Shown here: one piece after another, positions 1 to 5,546 of the stretch
Layout: every line of letters starts with the position of its first letter
Numbering within the stretch: the first letter of the stretch is position 1
Assembly (NCBI GenBank): GCA_947452875.1
Contig: CANGEZ010000073.1
Coordinates: 1 to 8,566 of the forward strand
DNA from: Chitinophagaceae bacterium
GTDB taxonomy: Bacteria; Bacteroidota; Bacteroidia; Chitinophagales; Chitinophagaceae
Direction: 5' to 3'
Length of the DNA: 8,566 nucleotides
The notes under the pieces: generated by a model
The model's database searches: none
Told to the model about the DNA's origin: nothing
The model's input: only the letters and a program-made list of their open reading frames with translations
Made by a program: the position numbers and the translations under genes

Positions 1-327
1 AAGAAAATGACACCAACTTTCACCAAGCAAGATTTGAAAAGAATTTCAGCTCATTTCAATCAAACGCCTGATGAATTCAGCAAGCAATGGTTGAAAAAAG
101 ACAGCAATAAAGATTTAGTCAACAAAACACAACCTTGTCAGTTTTTGAATTTGAAAGACAACAAATGCTCTATCTACGCTATACGTCCGGTTGATTGTTC
201 GGGCTTCCCTCACTTATCAAAAAAGAAATGGAAATTGTATGCACACGTACACAAGCAAAATATAGATTATTGTCCAGCTACATTTAAGATGGTGGAGAAA
301 ATGGTTGAGAGGTTCGGCCCCCTTTAA
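1..327 (+). CDS. YkgJ-type cysteine-cluster protein, 3' part (5' end outside window)
   Basis: The reading frame is open from base 1, so the gene is probably cut by the window edge rather than starting at the ATG at base 7. Numbering from that ATG, the protein has Cys44, Cys54, Cys64 and Cys89, in the contexts PCQFL, NKCSIY, RPVDCSGFPH and DYCP. This matches the C-terminal half of the YkgJ/UPF0153 family of putative zinc- or iron-binding proteins. The preceding stretch (FTKQDLKRIS, then DEFSKQWL) matches the helical segment that normally follows an N-terminal CxxCC motif; that motif would lie just left of the window. The family has no firmly established biochemical role, so only metal chelation is suggested. 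The last two codons and the TAA stop lie inside a palindromic repeat (318-341), so the C-terminus may have been reshaped by that element. Family assignment is fairly secure; the start is unknown. Confidence 0.72.
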   Translation, partial: KKMTPTFTKQDLKRISAHFNQTPDEFSKQWLKKDSNKDLVNKTQPCQFLNLKDNKCSIYAIRPVDCSGFPHLSKKKWKLYAHVHKQNIDYCPATFKMVEKMVERFGPL

Positions 328-341
328 TCCCCCAAAGGGGG
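318..341. repeat. GC-rich palindrome at the end of the cysteine-cluster gene
   Basis: CCCCCTTT (318-325) is followed by an 8-base spacer and then by its exact complement AAAGGGGG (334-341), giving an 8-bp stem. The left arm overlaps the stop codon (325-327) of the upstream gene. Palindromes of this composition recur between genes in many Bacteroidota genomes. It could act as a transcription terminator or mRNA 3' stabiliser for the plus-strand gene, but no T-run follows the stem, so a classical intrinsic terminator is not supported. Confidence 0.75.
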
Positions 342-419
342 AATTGATGATGTTTTGCACTATGACCTTTGAATCGAATTATTATGTTTAAAATCGGGGA
401 ATCTCATTTTTTGACAACT

Positions 420-449
420 CCCTCTCCTTAGGAGAGGGCTGGGGAGAGG
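420..449. repeat. CCCTCTCC/GGAGAGGG palindrome beside the yraN stop
   Basis: CCCTCTCC (420-427) pairs exactly with GGAGAGGG (431-438) across a 3-base loop. A second partner, GGAGAGG (443-449), lies in the same element and could pair with the same left arm instead. It ends two bases from the stop codon of the minus-strand yraN gene. Elements of this type are frequent between genes in Bacteroidota genomes. A role at the 3' end of the yraN transcript is plausible but not shown by the sequence alone. Confidence 0.72.
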
Positions 450-451
450 CT

Positions 452-802
452 TCAGAGAAACACATCCTCAATCAAAAAAAACCTCAACTCCGGTTCTAAA
501 GTGATAGACAGAATATCAAATTGAATCCGCTTCCATTTTGGGTATAGAAATAAAAACTCCTCAGCGGCACTGGTAAGGTATTTGAATTTATTGGCCGTAA
601 CCTCGTCTTCAGGATAACCATATTTATTGGATGATTTCGTTTTGACTTCCACAATATGAAGTAAATTATTTTTGCATAAAATCAAGTCAATTTCCCAATG
701 CCCTTTACGCCAGTTTCTGTGAAGTATTTCGTATCCTTTAGCTGCGAAATAATCAACAGCCAACTCCTCTCCTTTTTTGCCTATATCATTATGTTTTGCC
801 AT
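452..802 (-). CDS. yraN: YraN/UPF0102 family nuclease-like protein
   Basis: A 116-residue protein of the YraN family, which has a restriction-endonuclease-like fold and is usually about 110-130 residues long. Counting from the ATG at 802, the N-terminal GKKGEELAVDYF (8-19) and GYEILHRNWR (23-32) are the family opening. The core is E38-I-D40 followed by VEVKTK (51-56), i.e. the E/D...ExK arrangement of PD-(D/E)xK nucleases. YGYPEDEVTANK (61-72) and QFDIL (94-98) complete the pattern. The family is only putatively nucleolytic, with proposed roles in DNA metabolism or recombination. The frame extends to a TTG at 808, but I prefer the ATG at 802: it gives the normal family N-terminus, and the TTG lies inside a promoter-like TAGTTTTG on the same strand. 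The gene is transcribed away from the DUF6580-type gene and converges with the cysteine-cluster gene. Confidence 0.93.
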   Translation of the reverse strand: MAKHNDIGKKGEELAVDYFAAKGYEILHRNWRKGHWEIDLILCKNNLLHIVEVKTKSSNKYGYPEDEVTANKFKYLTSAAEEFLFLYPKWKRIQFDILSITLEPELRFFLIEDVFL

Positions 803-805
803 AAT

Positions 806-813
806 CAAAACTA
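806..813 (-). promoter_or_regulatory. Candidate promoter core (TAGTTTTG) for yraN
   Basis: Read on the minus strand this is TAGTTTTG, an exact match to the Bacteroidota -7 consensus TAnnTTTG. The expected transcription start falls at or next to the ATG at 802, so the mRNA would be leaderless or nearly so. No TTTG is visible at the usual -33 spacing, which keeps confidence low. Confidence 0.35.
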
Positions 814-884
814 ATAAACATCAATATTCACACCATGAGGATAAAAGCATTTTGAAAGGATGAAAAAACATGTGTTTAATTACC

Positions 885-892
885 TATTTTTG
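885..892 (+). promoter_or_regulatory. Candidate promoter core (TATTTTTG) for the DUF6580-type gene
   Basis: TATTTTTG matches the Bacteroidota -7 consensus TAnnTTTG exactly and lies 17 bases before the ATG at 910, giving a very short leader. The nearest upstream TTTG (851-854) is about 30 bases away, longer than the usual spacing of roughly 19-23, so the -33 element is weak or absent. Confidence 0.5.
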
Positions 893-909
893 CGACAAAT
901 ACATTTAGA

Positions 910-1455
910 ATGACTTCAAATAAAAAATACATCATTATCGGAACGGCTTTGGTTTTATTCGCTGCAATATTAAAAGTGGCTACATTTCCTTTCAGCATCA
1001 ATCCTATTATTGCCATTTCTTTATTCAGCGGCGTTGTAATTAAAGATAAAAAATTGGCTTTTTTAATGCCATTGATGGCCATGTTTGTTTCTGATTTGAT
1101 GTTGGAAATTTTCAATATCGCTCCGGGGTTTTATGGATACGGTCAAATTGGTAACTATGCTTCTTTATTATTGGTTACTGTTTTAGGATTCTCAATGAAA
1201 AAGATTTCTCCTTTTCGTGTTGCAGGTTATTCGGTTGCTTCTACTTTATTATTCTTCTTTTTAAGCAATACCAATTGCTTTTTCTTCGACACATTTAATA
1301 CATACGGAACAGGGTTTCAGGGTTGGGCTACTTGTCTTGCTGCAGGAATTCCATTTGTAAAAAATGGTTTAGCTGTTGATCTTGGATTCAGTGTATTACT
1401 ATTCGGAACTTACACATTGGTGAATAAGTTTTATTTCGAGAAAGCTTCAGCTTAA
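910..1455 (+). CDS. DUF6580-type small integral membrane protein
   Basis: A 181-residue, strongly hydrophobic protein with about five or six membrane segments, at roughly residues 7-24, 30-44, 48-63, 81-95, 104-121 and 145-171. Conserved-looking loops between them are FSINPIIAISLFSG (28-41, an N-P motif after the first helix), MFVSDLMLE (58-66) with a membrane-embedded Asp62, FFLSNTNCFFFDT (116-128) and GWATCLAAGIPFVKNGLAVDLGFS (138-161). This layout resembles the DUF6580 family of uncharacterised proteins, whose topology recalls the substrate-binding S components of ECF-type importers. That resemblance is my inference from the pattern; no ECF ATPase or T component is present here. The ATG is the first in frame after a promoter core at 885-892, and the leader lacks a Shine-Dalgarno sequence, as is usual in this phylum. 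The gene converges with rnhA. The substrate is unknown. Confidence 0.72.
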   Translation: MTSNKKYIIIGTALVLFAAILKVATFPFSINPIIAISLFSGVVIKDKKLAFLMPLMAMFVSDLMLEIFNIAPGFYGYGQIGNYASLLLVTVLGFSMKKISPFRVAGYSVASTLLFFFLSNTNCFFFDTFNTYGTGFQGWATCLAAGIPFVKNGLAVDLGFSVLLFGTYTLVNKFYFEKASA

Positions 1456-1459
1456 AAGG

Positions 1460-1551
1460 TTCAATAAGTTTAAGATGTTCAATAAGTTCAAAATGATTTT
1501 TCTAAAGGAGATTAACCTTTTGAACCTATTGAACCTTTTGAACACATTAAA
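1460..1551. repeat. Inverted arrays of 9-bp units forming a long imperfect hairpin
   Basis: The left arm (1460-1495) is four 9-bp units: TTCAATAAG, TTTAAGATG, TTCAATAAG, TTCAAAATG. The right arm (1516-1551) is four units in the opposite sense: CCTTTTGAA, CCTATTGAA, CCTTTTGAA, CACATTAAA. Folding them together pairs 8/9, 8/9, 6/9 and 6/9 positions, about 28 of 36, around a 20-base loop; the inner 16 bp (1478-1493 with 1518-1533) has a single mismatch. It sits between two convergent genes, ending 18 bases from the rnhA stop, so it may act as a bidirectional terminator. Confidence 0.75.
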
Positions 1552-1569
1552 CAAAGATTTATACTACAA

Positions 1570-2043
1570 CTAACTAGACGCATTTTCATACCCATGATCA
1601 ACTGAAAGATGCCGCCCGTCTGCAGCAGAAGTTGCCAATTCATCACATCTATTATTAAAAGGATTTTCAGCATGGCCTTTTACCCAATGTAATTTTATAT
1701 TGTAATCTTTTGAAAGCTTATGGTATTCTTTCCATAAATCTGGATTTTTTTTACCTCCTTTGAAGTTTGTTTTGATCCATGTTGTGAGCCAGCCTTTTTC
1801 TATGGCATTTACTACATACTGACTATCTGAATATATTTTAACCGGAATATCTGTAGTATTCAAAGCCTTAATACCTTCGATTACCGCCATCAATTCCATT
1901 CTATTGTTAGTTGTCATTCTGAAGCCATGAGACAATTCTTTCTTGTGATTCCCATACATTAATATCACACCATAACCTCCGGGCCCGGGATTACCACGGG
2001 ATGAACCGTCGGTGTAGATGGTTATGTGATTTTTTGTAGACAC
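1570..2043 (-). CDS. rnhA: Ribonuclease HI
   Basis: A 157-residue, essentially complete RNase HI (the E. coli enzyme has 155). It cleaves the RNA strand of RNA-DNA hybrids in the cytoplasm, removing R-loops and leftover primers. The catalytic set is visible: Asp12 in YTDGSSRGNPGPGG, Glu50 in NNRMELMAV, Asp73 in IYSDSQYV, His124 in WVKGHAENPFN and Asp134 in NRCDELA. The substrate-binding basic helix region (GWLTTWIKTNFKGGKK, 84-99) is also present. The start is a GTG at 2043: the codons upstream carry no ATG before an in-frame TAA at 2095-2097, and the next internal ATG (residue 43) would remove Asp12. A 7-bp tandem repeat begins 7 bases upstream of the start. The gene lies 111 bases downstream of the carboxylase gene on the same strand, with repeats in the gap, so co-transcription is possible but not evident. 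Confidence 0.97.
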   Translation of the reverse strand: MSTKNHITIYTDGSSRGNPGPGGYGVILMYGNHKKELSHGFRMTTNNRMELMAVIEGIKALNTTDIPVKIYSDSQYVVNAIEKGWLTTWIKTNFKGGKKNPDLWKEYHKLSKDYNIKLHWVKGHAENPFNNRCDELATSAADGRHLSVDHGYENASS

Positions 2044-2050
2044 TGGAATT

Positions 2051-2096
2051 GTTTGGTGTTTGGTGTTTGGTGTTTGGTGTTTGGTGTTTGGTGTTT
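2051..2096. repeat. Heptanucleotide tandem repeat, 6.6 copies of GTTTGGT
   Basis: Six perfect copies of GTTTGGT plus GTTT, with no imperfect unit. The tract occupies the presumed 5' leader of rnhA; read on the rnhA strand the unit is ACCAAAC. Perfect short repeats like this tend to vary in copy number through replication slippage. Because a stop codon (TAA, 2095-2097) lies immediately upstream of it in the rnhA frame, a length change would alter the leader or promoter spacing rather than fuse a longer protein. Confidence 0.93.
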
Positions 2097-2114
2097 AAAT
2101 CATAAAAATTGGCG

Positions 2115-2151
2115 AATTACCAAATTATCAAATTGATTAATTATCAAATTG
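2115..2151. repeat. AATTAYCAAATT direct repeats between rnhA and the carboxylase gene
   Basis: AATTATCAAATTG occurs at 2123-2135 and again at 2139-2151 (13 identical bases, 16-base period). A related AATTACCAAATT overlaps the first copy at 2115-2126. The two copies also offer an imperfect stem, CAAATTGAT (2129-2137) with ATCAAATTG (2143-2151), 8 of 9 pairs around 5 bases. It lies 3 bases past the carboxylase stop on the minus strand, where a terminator would be expected, but it is too AT-rich to be a convincing one. Confidence 0.6.
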
Positions 2152-2154
2152 GTT

Positions 2155-3783
2155 TCACACTTGAAAAACCCCCACCTTCATCTCCTCAATAACTGGATTA
2201 TGATTAGCGGCTTCTATTCCTTTAGCAATAACCAATCTGGTTTCTTTAGGATCGATAATAGCGTCTACCCATAAACGTGCAGCTGCATATTCGGGCTTTG
2301 TTTGTCGTGTATAATTATCGGTTATTCTATTGAGCAATTCTGTTTCTTGTTCAGGCGTAACAACTTCCCCCTTAGCTTTCATTGCTGCCACTTGAATTTG
2401 TAGCATGGTTTTAGCTGCTTGTTCGCCGCCCATAACTGCAATTTTAGCAGTAGGCCATGCATAGATAAATCGAGGGTCATAAGCTTTTCCACACATGGCG
2501 TAATTGCCCGCACCATACGAGTTTCCAACAATTACGGTAATTTTTGGAACAACACTATTGGCAACAGCATTTACCAATTTGGCCCCATCTTTTATGATAC
2601 CCGAATGTTCGCTTCTGCTACCTACCATAAATCCGGTTACATCTTGCAAAAAAACAAGTGGTATTTTTTTCTGGTTACAATTTAAAATGAAGCGTGCTGC
2701 TTTATCTGAACTATCATTATAAATAACACCGCCCAATTGCATTTCACCTTTTTTGCTTTTTACAATTGTGCGTTGATTGGCAACAATACCCACGGCCCAA
2801 CCTTCCACACGCGCATAACCGCAAACGATAGTCTTGCCATAATCCTGTTTGAATTCATCGAAACTATCTTCATCAACTATACATTCAATTAGATCGACCA
2901 TGTTATATGGCTTCGTATTTCCTTCGCTGAGAATGCCATAAATTTCTCCATTGTTGTTTTTTGGTGGCTTGGCATCAATCCTGTTAAAATTCGCAGTTGC
3001 AGAAGGCCCAAGCTTTTCCATGATCCTTTTCACTTGATCCAAACACTCTTGTTCTGTTTTAAATTTATAATCCGCGATACCTGATATTTCAGTATGTGTA
3101 ACAGCGCCTCCCAAAGTTTCCAAATCAATATCTTCACCTATAGCAGCTTTAACCAAATAAGGTCCGGCTAGAAATATCGAACCTGCGTTTTCAACCATCA
3201 ACGTCTCATCACTCATTATAGGAAGATAAGCACCTCCAGCAACACAAGCACCCATTACAGCTGCAATTTGTGTTATGCCCATGGCGCTCATTTTTGCATT
3301 GTTTCTGAAAATGCGACCAAAATGTTCTTTATCAGGAAAAATCTCGTCTTGCATAGGTAGATAAACACCGGCACTGTCAACTAGATAAATGACAGGCAAT
3401 TTATTTTCCATAGCCATCTCCTGCATTCTTAGATTTTTCTTTCCAGTGATAGGAAACCAAGCTCCCGCTTTTACCGTTTGGTCATTAGCAACAATCACAC
3501 ATTGTTTGCCACTCACATAACCGATACCGCTTACAGTTCCTCCGGCAGGACAACCGCCATGTTCATGATACATATCATAACCTGCAAAAGCACCGATTTC
3601 AATAAATGGTGTATCGTCATCCAGTAAATAGCTGATGCGTTCTCTTGCAGTCAGTTTGTTTCTTTCTTTTTGTTTTTGCGCAGCTTTTTTTCCACCACCT
3701 TCAGCTATTTTTTCAAGTTTCTGACGAATACCACTCCATGCCATTTTGAGTGCATCTTCATTTTTATTGAAATCGTTATTCAT
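2155..3783 (-). CDS. Acyl-CoA carboxylase carboxyltransferase (beta) subunit, methylcrotonyl-CoA carboxylase-like
   Basis: A 542-residue carboxyltransferase of the usual family length (about 510-540). It moves a carboxyl group from carboxybiotin to an acyl-CoA. The N-terminal crotonase-like half holds KLTARERISYLLDD (43-56), GGTVSGIGYVSG (81-92), IYLVDSAGVYLP (132-143) and the oxyanion-forming GACVAGGAYLPIMSDE (178-193). The C-terminal half holds FLQDVTGFMVG (378-388), GIIKDGAKLVNAVA (395-408), VGNSYGAGNYAMCG (419-432) and AWPTAKIAVMGGEQAA (442-457). The features FPDKEHFGRIF, GAYLPIMSDE and GNYAMCGKAYDPRF resemble methylcrotonyl-CoA carboxylase beta (leucine breakdown) more than propionyl-CoA or acetyl-CoA carboxylase. 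Specificity is an inference from motifs. No biotin carboxylase/biotin-carrier alpha subunit or leucine-pathway gene is adjacent, so the partner must be encoded elsewhere. The start is the ATG at 3783; the leader lacks a Shine-Dalgarno sequence. Confidence 0.93.
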   Translation of the reverse strand: MNNDFNKNEDALKMAWSGIRQKLEKIAEGGGKKAAQKQKERNKLTARERISYLLDDDTPFIEIGAFAGYDMYHEHGGCPAGGTVSGIGYVSGKQCVIVANDQTVKAGAWFPITGKKNLRMQEMAMENKLPVIYLVDSAGVYLPMQDEIFPDKEHFGRIFRNNAKMSAMGITQIAAVMGACVAGGAYLPIMSDETLMVENAGSIFLAGPYLVKAAIGEDIDLETLGGAVTHTEISGIADYKFKTEQECLDQVKRIMEKLGPSATANFNRIDAKPPKNNNGEIYGILSEGNTKPYNMVDLIECIVDEDSFDEFKQDYGKTIVCGYARVEGWAVGIVANQRTIVKSKKGEMQLGGVIYNDSSDKAARFILNCNQKKIPLVFLQDVTGFMVGSRSEHSGIIKDGAKLVNAVANSVVPKITVIVGNSYGAGNYAMCGKAYDPRFIYAWPTAKIAVMGGEQAAKTMLQIQVAAMKAKGEVVTPEQETELLNRITDNYTRQTKPEYAAARLWVDAIIDPKETRLVIAKGIEAANHNPVIEEMKVGVFQV

Positions 3784-3907
3784 AATTGATCATTAAATAT
3801 TAATCTAAGAATTGCAATTTATATTAAAAAGCATGACTAAAATCAATTTTCTTATTATAGACGCCATTGTTAATATTGACTAGATTTATATCCCTTAAGC
3901 ATTGCCA

Positions 3908-3924
3908 CTTTTATACAATAAAAG
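3908..3924. promoter_or_regulatory. Perfect inverted repeat upstream of the NRAMP-type gene, possible operator
   Basis: CTTTTAT (3908-3914), ACA, then ATAAAAG (3918-3924): a perfect 7-bp palindrome with a 3-base centre, ending 31 bases before the transporter ATG. The position and symmetry suit a dimeric repressor, possibly a metal-responsive one given the downstream gene. It does not match a Fur or MntR box that I recognise, and short AT-rich palindromes occur by chance. The whole 172-base gap (3784-3955) separates divergent genes and must hold both promoters, but I found no clean TAnnTTTG in either direction. Confidence 0.3.
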
Positions 3925-3955
3925 CCAAAAAATCAGTTATTAAATTTTCACCTTA

Positions 3956-5200
3956 ATGTCATTAAAAAAAATATGGAAGAAATTAGGTCCAGGTTTAATT
4001 ACCGGATCAAGTGATGATGACCCATCCGGAATTGCTACCTATTCGCAAGCTGGTGCACAATTTGGATTGGCCACTTTATGGACAGCGTTGTTTACTTTTC
4101 CGTTGATGGCTTCGATACAAGAGATGTGTGCCAGAATCGGCATTGTATCATCAATGGGACTAACAGGAACCATCAAACGACATTATTCAAAAAAGATGCT
4201 TTATCTGATTCTTCTTTTCAGTACTCCGGCAATCATACTTAATATAGGTGCAGATATTGCGGGAATGGGCGCTGTTGGAAATCTGCTATTCCCTAAAATA
4301 GAACCGGGTTTTTTCAGTGTACTTTTTACGATTATACTTATCATTTGCATTGTTTATTTCCCCTATAAAAAAATTGCTTCCATTTTAAAGTACCTCTGTA
4401 TTGTCTTGTTGGTTTATTTGATTGTACCTTTTTTATACAAACAAGATTTTGGGTATATTCTAAAATCCGCGATTATGCCTAATATCCGCTTCAATAAAGA
4501 ATTCATAAGTATTCTTGTCGGATTGCTTGGCACTACTATTTCGCCCTATTTATTTTTCTGGCAAGCAAATATGGAAGCAGAAGAAATGAAACAACAGAAG
4601 AAAATTATCATAAATAAAAAACTGATGAGTGAAGTAAAATACGATGTTGATTTCGGTATGTTTTTTTCAAATGTGGTGATGTTCTTTATTATTTTAACTG
4701 CCGGAACTGTTTTATACAACAGTAACATGCACAAGATCATCACCGTGGAAGATGCAGCAAAAGCATTAGAGCCACTTGCCGGAAAAGCTGCTTATTTGCT
4801 TTTTTCTGCAGGCATTATAGGAACCGGATTCCTTGCTATTCCCGTATTAAGTGGATCGCTGTCATATATGTATTGTGAGACCTTTGGCTGGGTAGACGGA
4901 TTGGATAAAAAATACTACGAAGCGAAAGCATTTTATATCATCATTGCCATTTCTTTATTGCTGGGGTTGGCAGTAAATTATTTGGGCTTTAGTCCAATAA
5001 AAGCTTTATTATATGCTGCTATCTTGTACGGACTGACAGCGCCAATTTTGATTGCAGTTATTTTGCATATTTGCAACAATAAATTAGTCATGGGTGAATA
5101 TACCAATTCTCGAAAATCCAATATACTTGGCATTATTACTTTTTTGGTAATGACAATCGCCGCGGCGATGTTACTCTATTTTATCTTTATTGCAGATTAA
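3956..5200 (+). CDS. NRAMP-superfamily divalent metal transporter with non-canonical metal site
   Basis: A 414-residue inner-membrane protein with about eleven hydrophobic segments, of the NRAMP/SLC11 superfamily of proton-coupled divalent cation importers. The opening GPGLITGSSDDDPSGIATYSQAGAQFG (11-37) is the family's first, broken helix, and FPLMASIQEMCARIG (48-62) is the characteristic second helix. The helix-1 metal motif is DPSG (22-25) rather than the DPGN of MntH-type manganese/iron transporters. The helix-6 segment reads GTTISPYLFFWQANMEAEE (192-210), with SPY where canonical members carry M-P-H. The sulphur ligand that favours Mn2+/Fe2+ is therefore missing at the expected place. 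Such divergence is known in NRAMP-related magnesium transporters; the substrate here is an inference, so I do not call it mntH. The ATG at 3956 has an AT-rich leader. The gene is divergent from the carboxylase gene and is followed by a terminator-like hairpin. Confidence 0.9.
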   Translation: MSLKKIWKKLGPGLITGSSDDDPSGIATYSQAGAQFGLATLWTALFTFPLMASIQEMCARIGIVSSMGLTGTIKRHYSKKMLYLILLFSTPAIILNIGADIAGMGAVGNLLFPKIEPGFFSVLFTIILIICIVYFPYKKIASILKYLCIVLLVYLIVPFLYKQDFGYILKSAIMPNIRFNKEFISILVGLLGTTISPYLFFWQANMEAEEMKQQKKIIINKKLMSEVKYDVDFGMFFSNVVMFFIILTAGTVLYNSNMHKIITVEDAAKALEPLAGKAAYLLFSAGIIGTGFLAIPVLSGSLSYMYCETFGWVDGLDKKYYEAKAFYIIIAISLLLGLAVNYLGFSPIKALLYAAILYGLTAPILIAVILHICNNKLVMGEYTNSRKSNILGIITFLVMTIAAAMLLYFIFIAD

Positions 5201-5304
5201 TGAATACTATCCTCAGCAATCAATATTAGAAAAATCACTTGCCATTAATAAGTTTTCTTGAAAAAAATATCAGTTTTCAATATATAACAGGCTGCTTTTA
5301 ATAA

Positions 5305-5334
5305 AAAATGGGCATCTTATTAGATGGCATTTTT
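5305..5334 (+). terminator. Terminator-like hairpin after the NRAMP-type gene
   Basis: AAAATG (5305-5310) pairs with CATTTT (5328-5333), and CATCT (5313-5317) pairs with AGATG (5322-5326), around a TATT loop, with a small 2x1 internal loop. A run of five Ts closes the element. It lies about 105 bases past the transporter stop. The stem is AT-rich, so efficiency is uncertain. Confidence 0.5.
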
Positions 5335-5403
5335 AAGTCGTTCAACTTTGAATTTTCCGAAAAACAGCATTACCTAAAAAATGATTCTAAAAAACAATTA
5401 GTT

Positions 5404-5437
5404 TTTGGTTTTTCATACTAAAAATTCAATAAATTTG
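5404..5437 (+). promoter_or_regulatory. Bacteroidota-type promoter for the metalloprotease gene
   Basis: TTTG at 5404-5407 and TAAATTTG at 5430-5437 match the -33 (TTTG) and -7 (TAnnTTTG) elements with a 22-base spacer, within the accepted range. Transcription would start near 5442-5446, leaving a leader of about 100 bases before the ATG at 5547. This is the best-formed promoter in the window. Confidence 0.65.
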
Positions 5438-5467
5438 ACGATTCTCAAAAAAAAAATGAATTTATTT

Positions 5468-5500
5468 AAGTCGATTTCAACAATTGAAACCTATCGACTT
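5468..5500 (+). promoter_or_regulatory. Leader hairpin in the 5' UTR of the metalloprotease gene
   Basis: AAGTCGA (5468-5474) pairs with TCGACTT (5494-5500), and TTTCAA (5475-5480) pairs with TTGAAA (5484-5489) around a CAA loop. The 13 base pairs are interrupted only by a four-base bulge (CCTA) on the right side. It lies inside the predicted leader, about 25 bases after the transcription start and 46 bases before the ATG. It is not followed by a T-run, so a role in mRNA stability or post-transcriptional control is more likely than termination; neither is shown. Confidence 0.5.
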
Positions 5501-5546
5501 TGAAAAAACATTGATTATTTTAAAAACGTAAAAGAAAAAAAACAGA

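Larger units (their letters stand above)
5201..5546. other. AT-rich intergenic region between transporter and protease genes
   Basis: These 346 bases hold no convincing gene. A terminator-like hairpin (5305-5334) serves the transporter side. A Bacteroidota promoter (5404-5437) and a leader hairpin (5468-5500) serve the protease side. The last 46 bases before the protease ATG are A-rich and carry no Shine-Dalgarno sequence. A 37-codon ORF (5308-5421) overlaps the hairpin and promoter and is not credible as a gene. Confidence 0.7.

Noticed and set aside
318..341. Classical intrinsic terminator for the cysteine-cluster gene
   Set aside because: The stem is strong but is followed by GAATTGATG, not a T-run, so I list it as a palindromic repeat only.
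876..1115. Minus-strand ORF of 79 codons opposite the DUF6580-type gene
   Set aside because: It is the complement of a clearly coding membrane-protein gene with a promoter; its composition reflects that shadow.
2051..2103. Coding phase variation of rnhA through the heptamer tract
   Set aside because: The ATG at 2103 is followed after one codon by TAA (2097-2095), before the tract is reached, so slippage cannot join an upstream start to rnhA.
2051..2151. CRISPR-like array between rnhA and the carboxylase gene
   Set aside because: The repeats are 7 and 13-16 bp long with no unique spacers of constant length and no cas genes nearby.
2419..2722. Two plus-strand ORFs inside the carboxylase gene
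   Set aside because: They lie opposite the most conserved part of the carboxyltransferase and show no motif of their own.
4546..4743. Minus-strand ORF of 65 codons inside the NRAMP-type gene
   Set aside because: Its hydrophobic composition mirrors the membrane helices on the other strand; it has no independent start signal or motif.
5308..5421. A 37-codon ORF starting with ATG in the gap before the protease gene
   Set aside because: It overlaps the terminator-like hairpin and the protease promoter, has no recognisable motif, and such length is expected by chance in AT-rich DNA.
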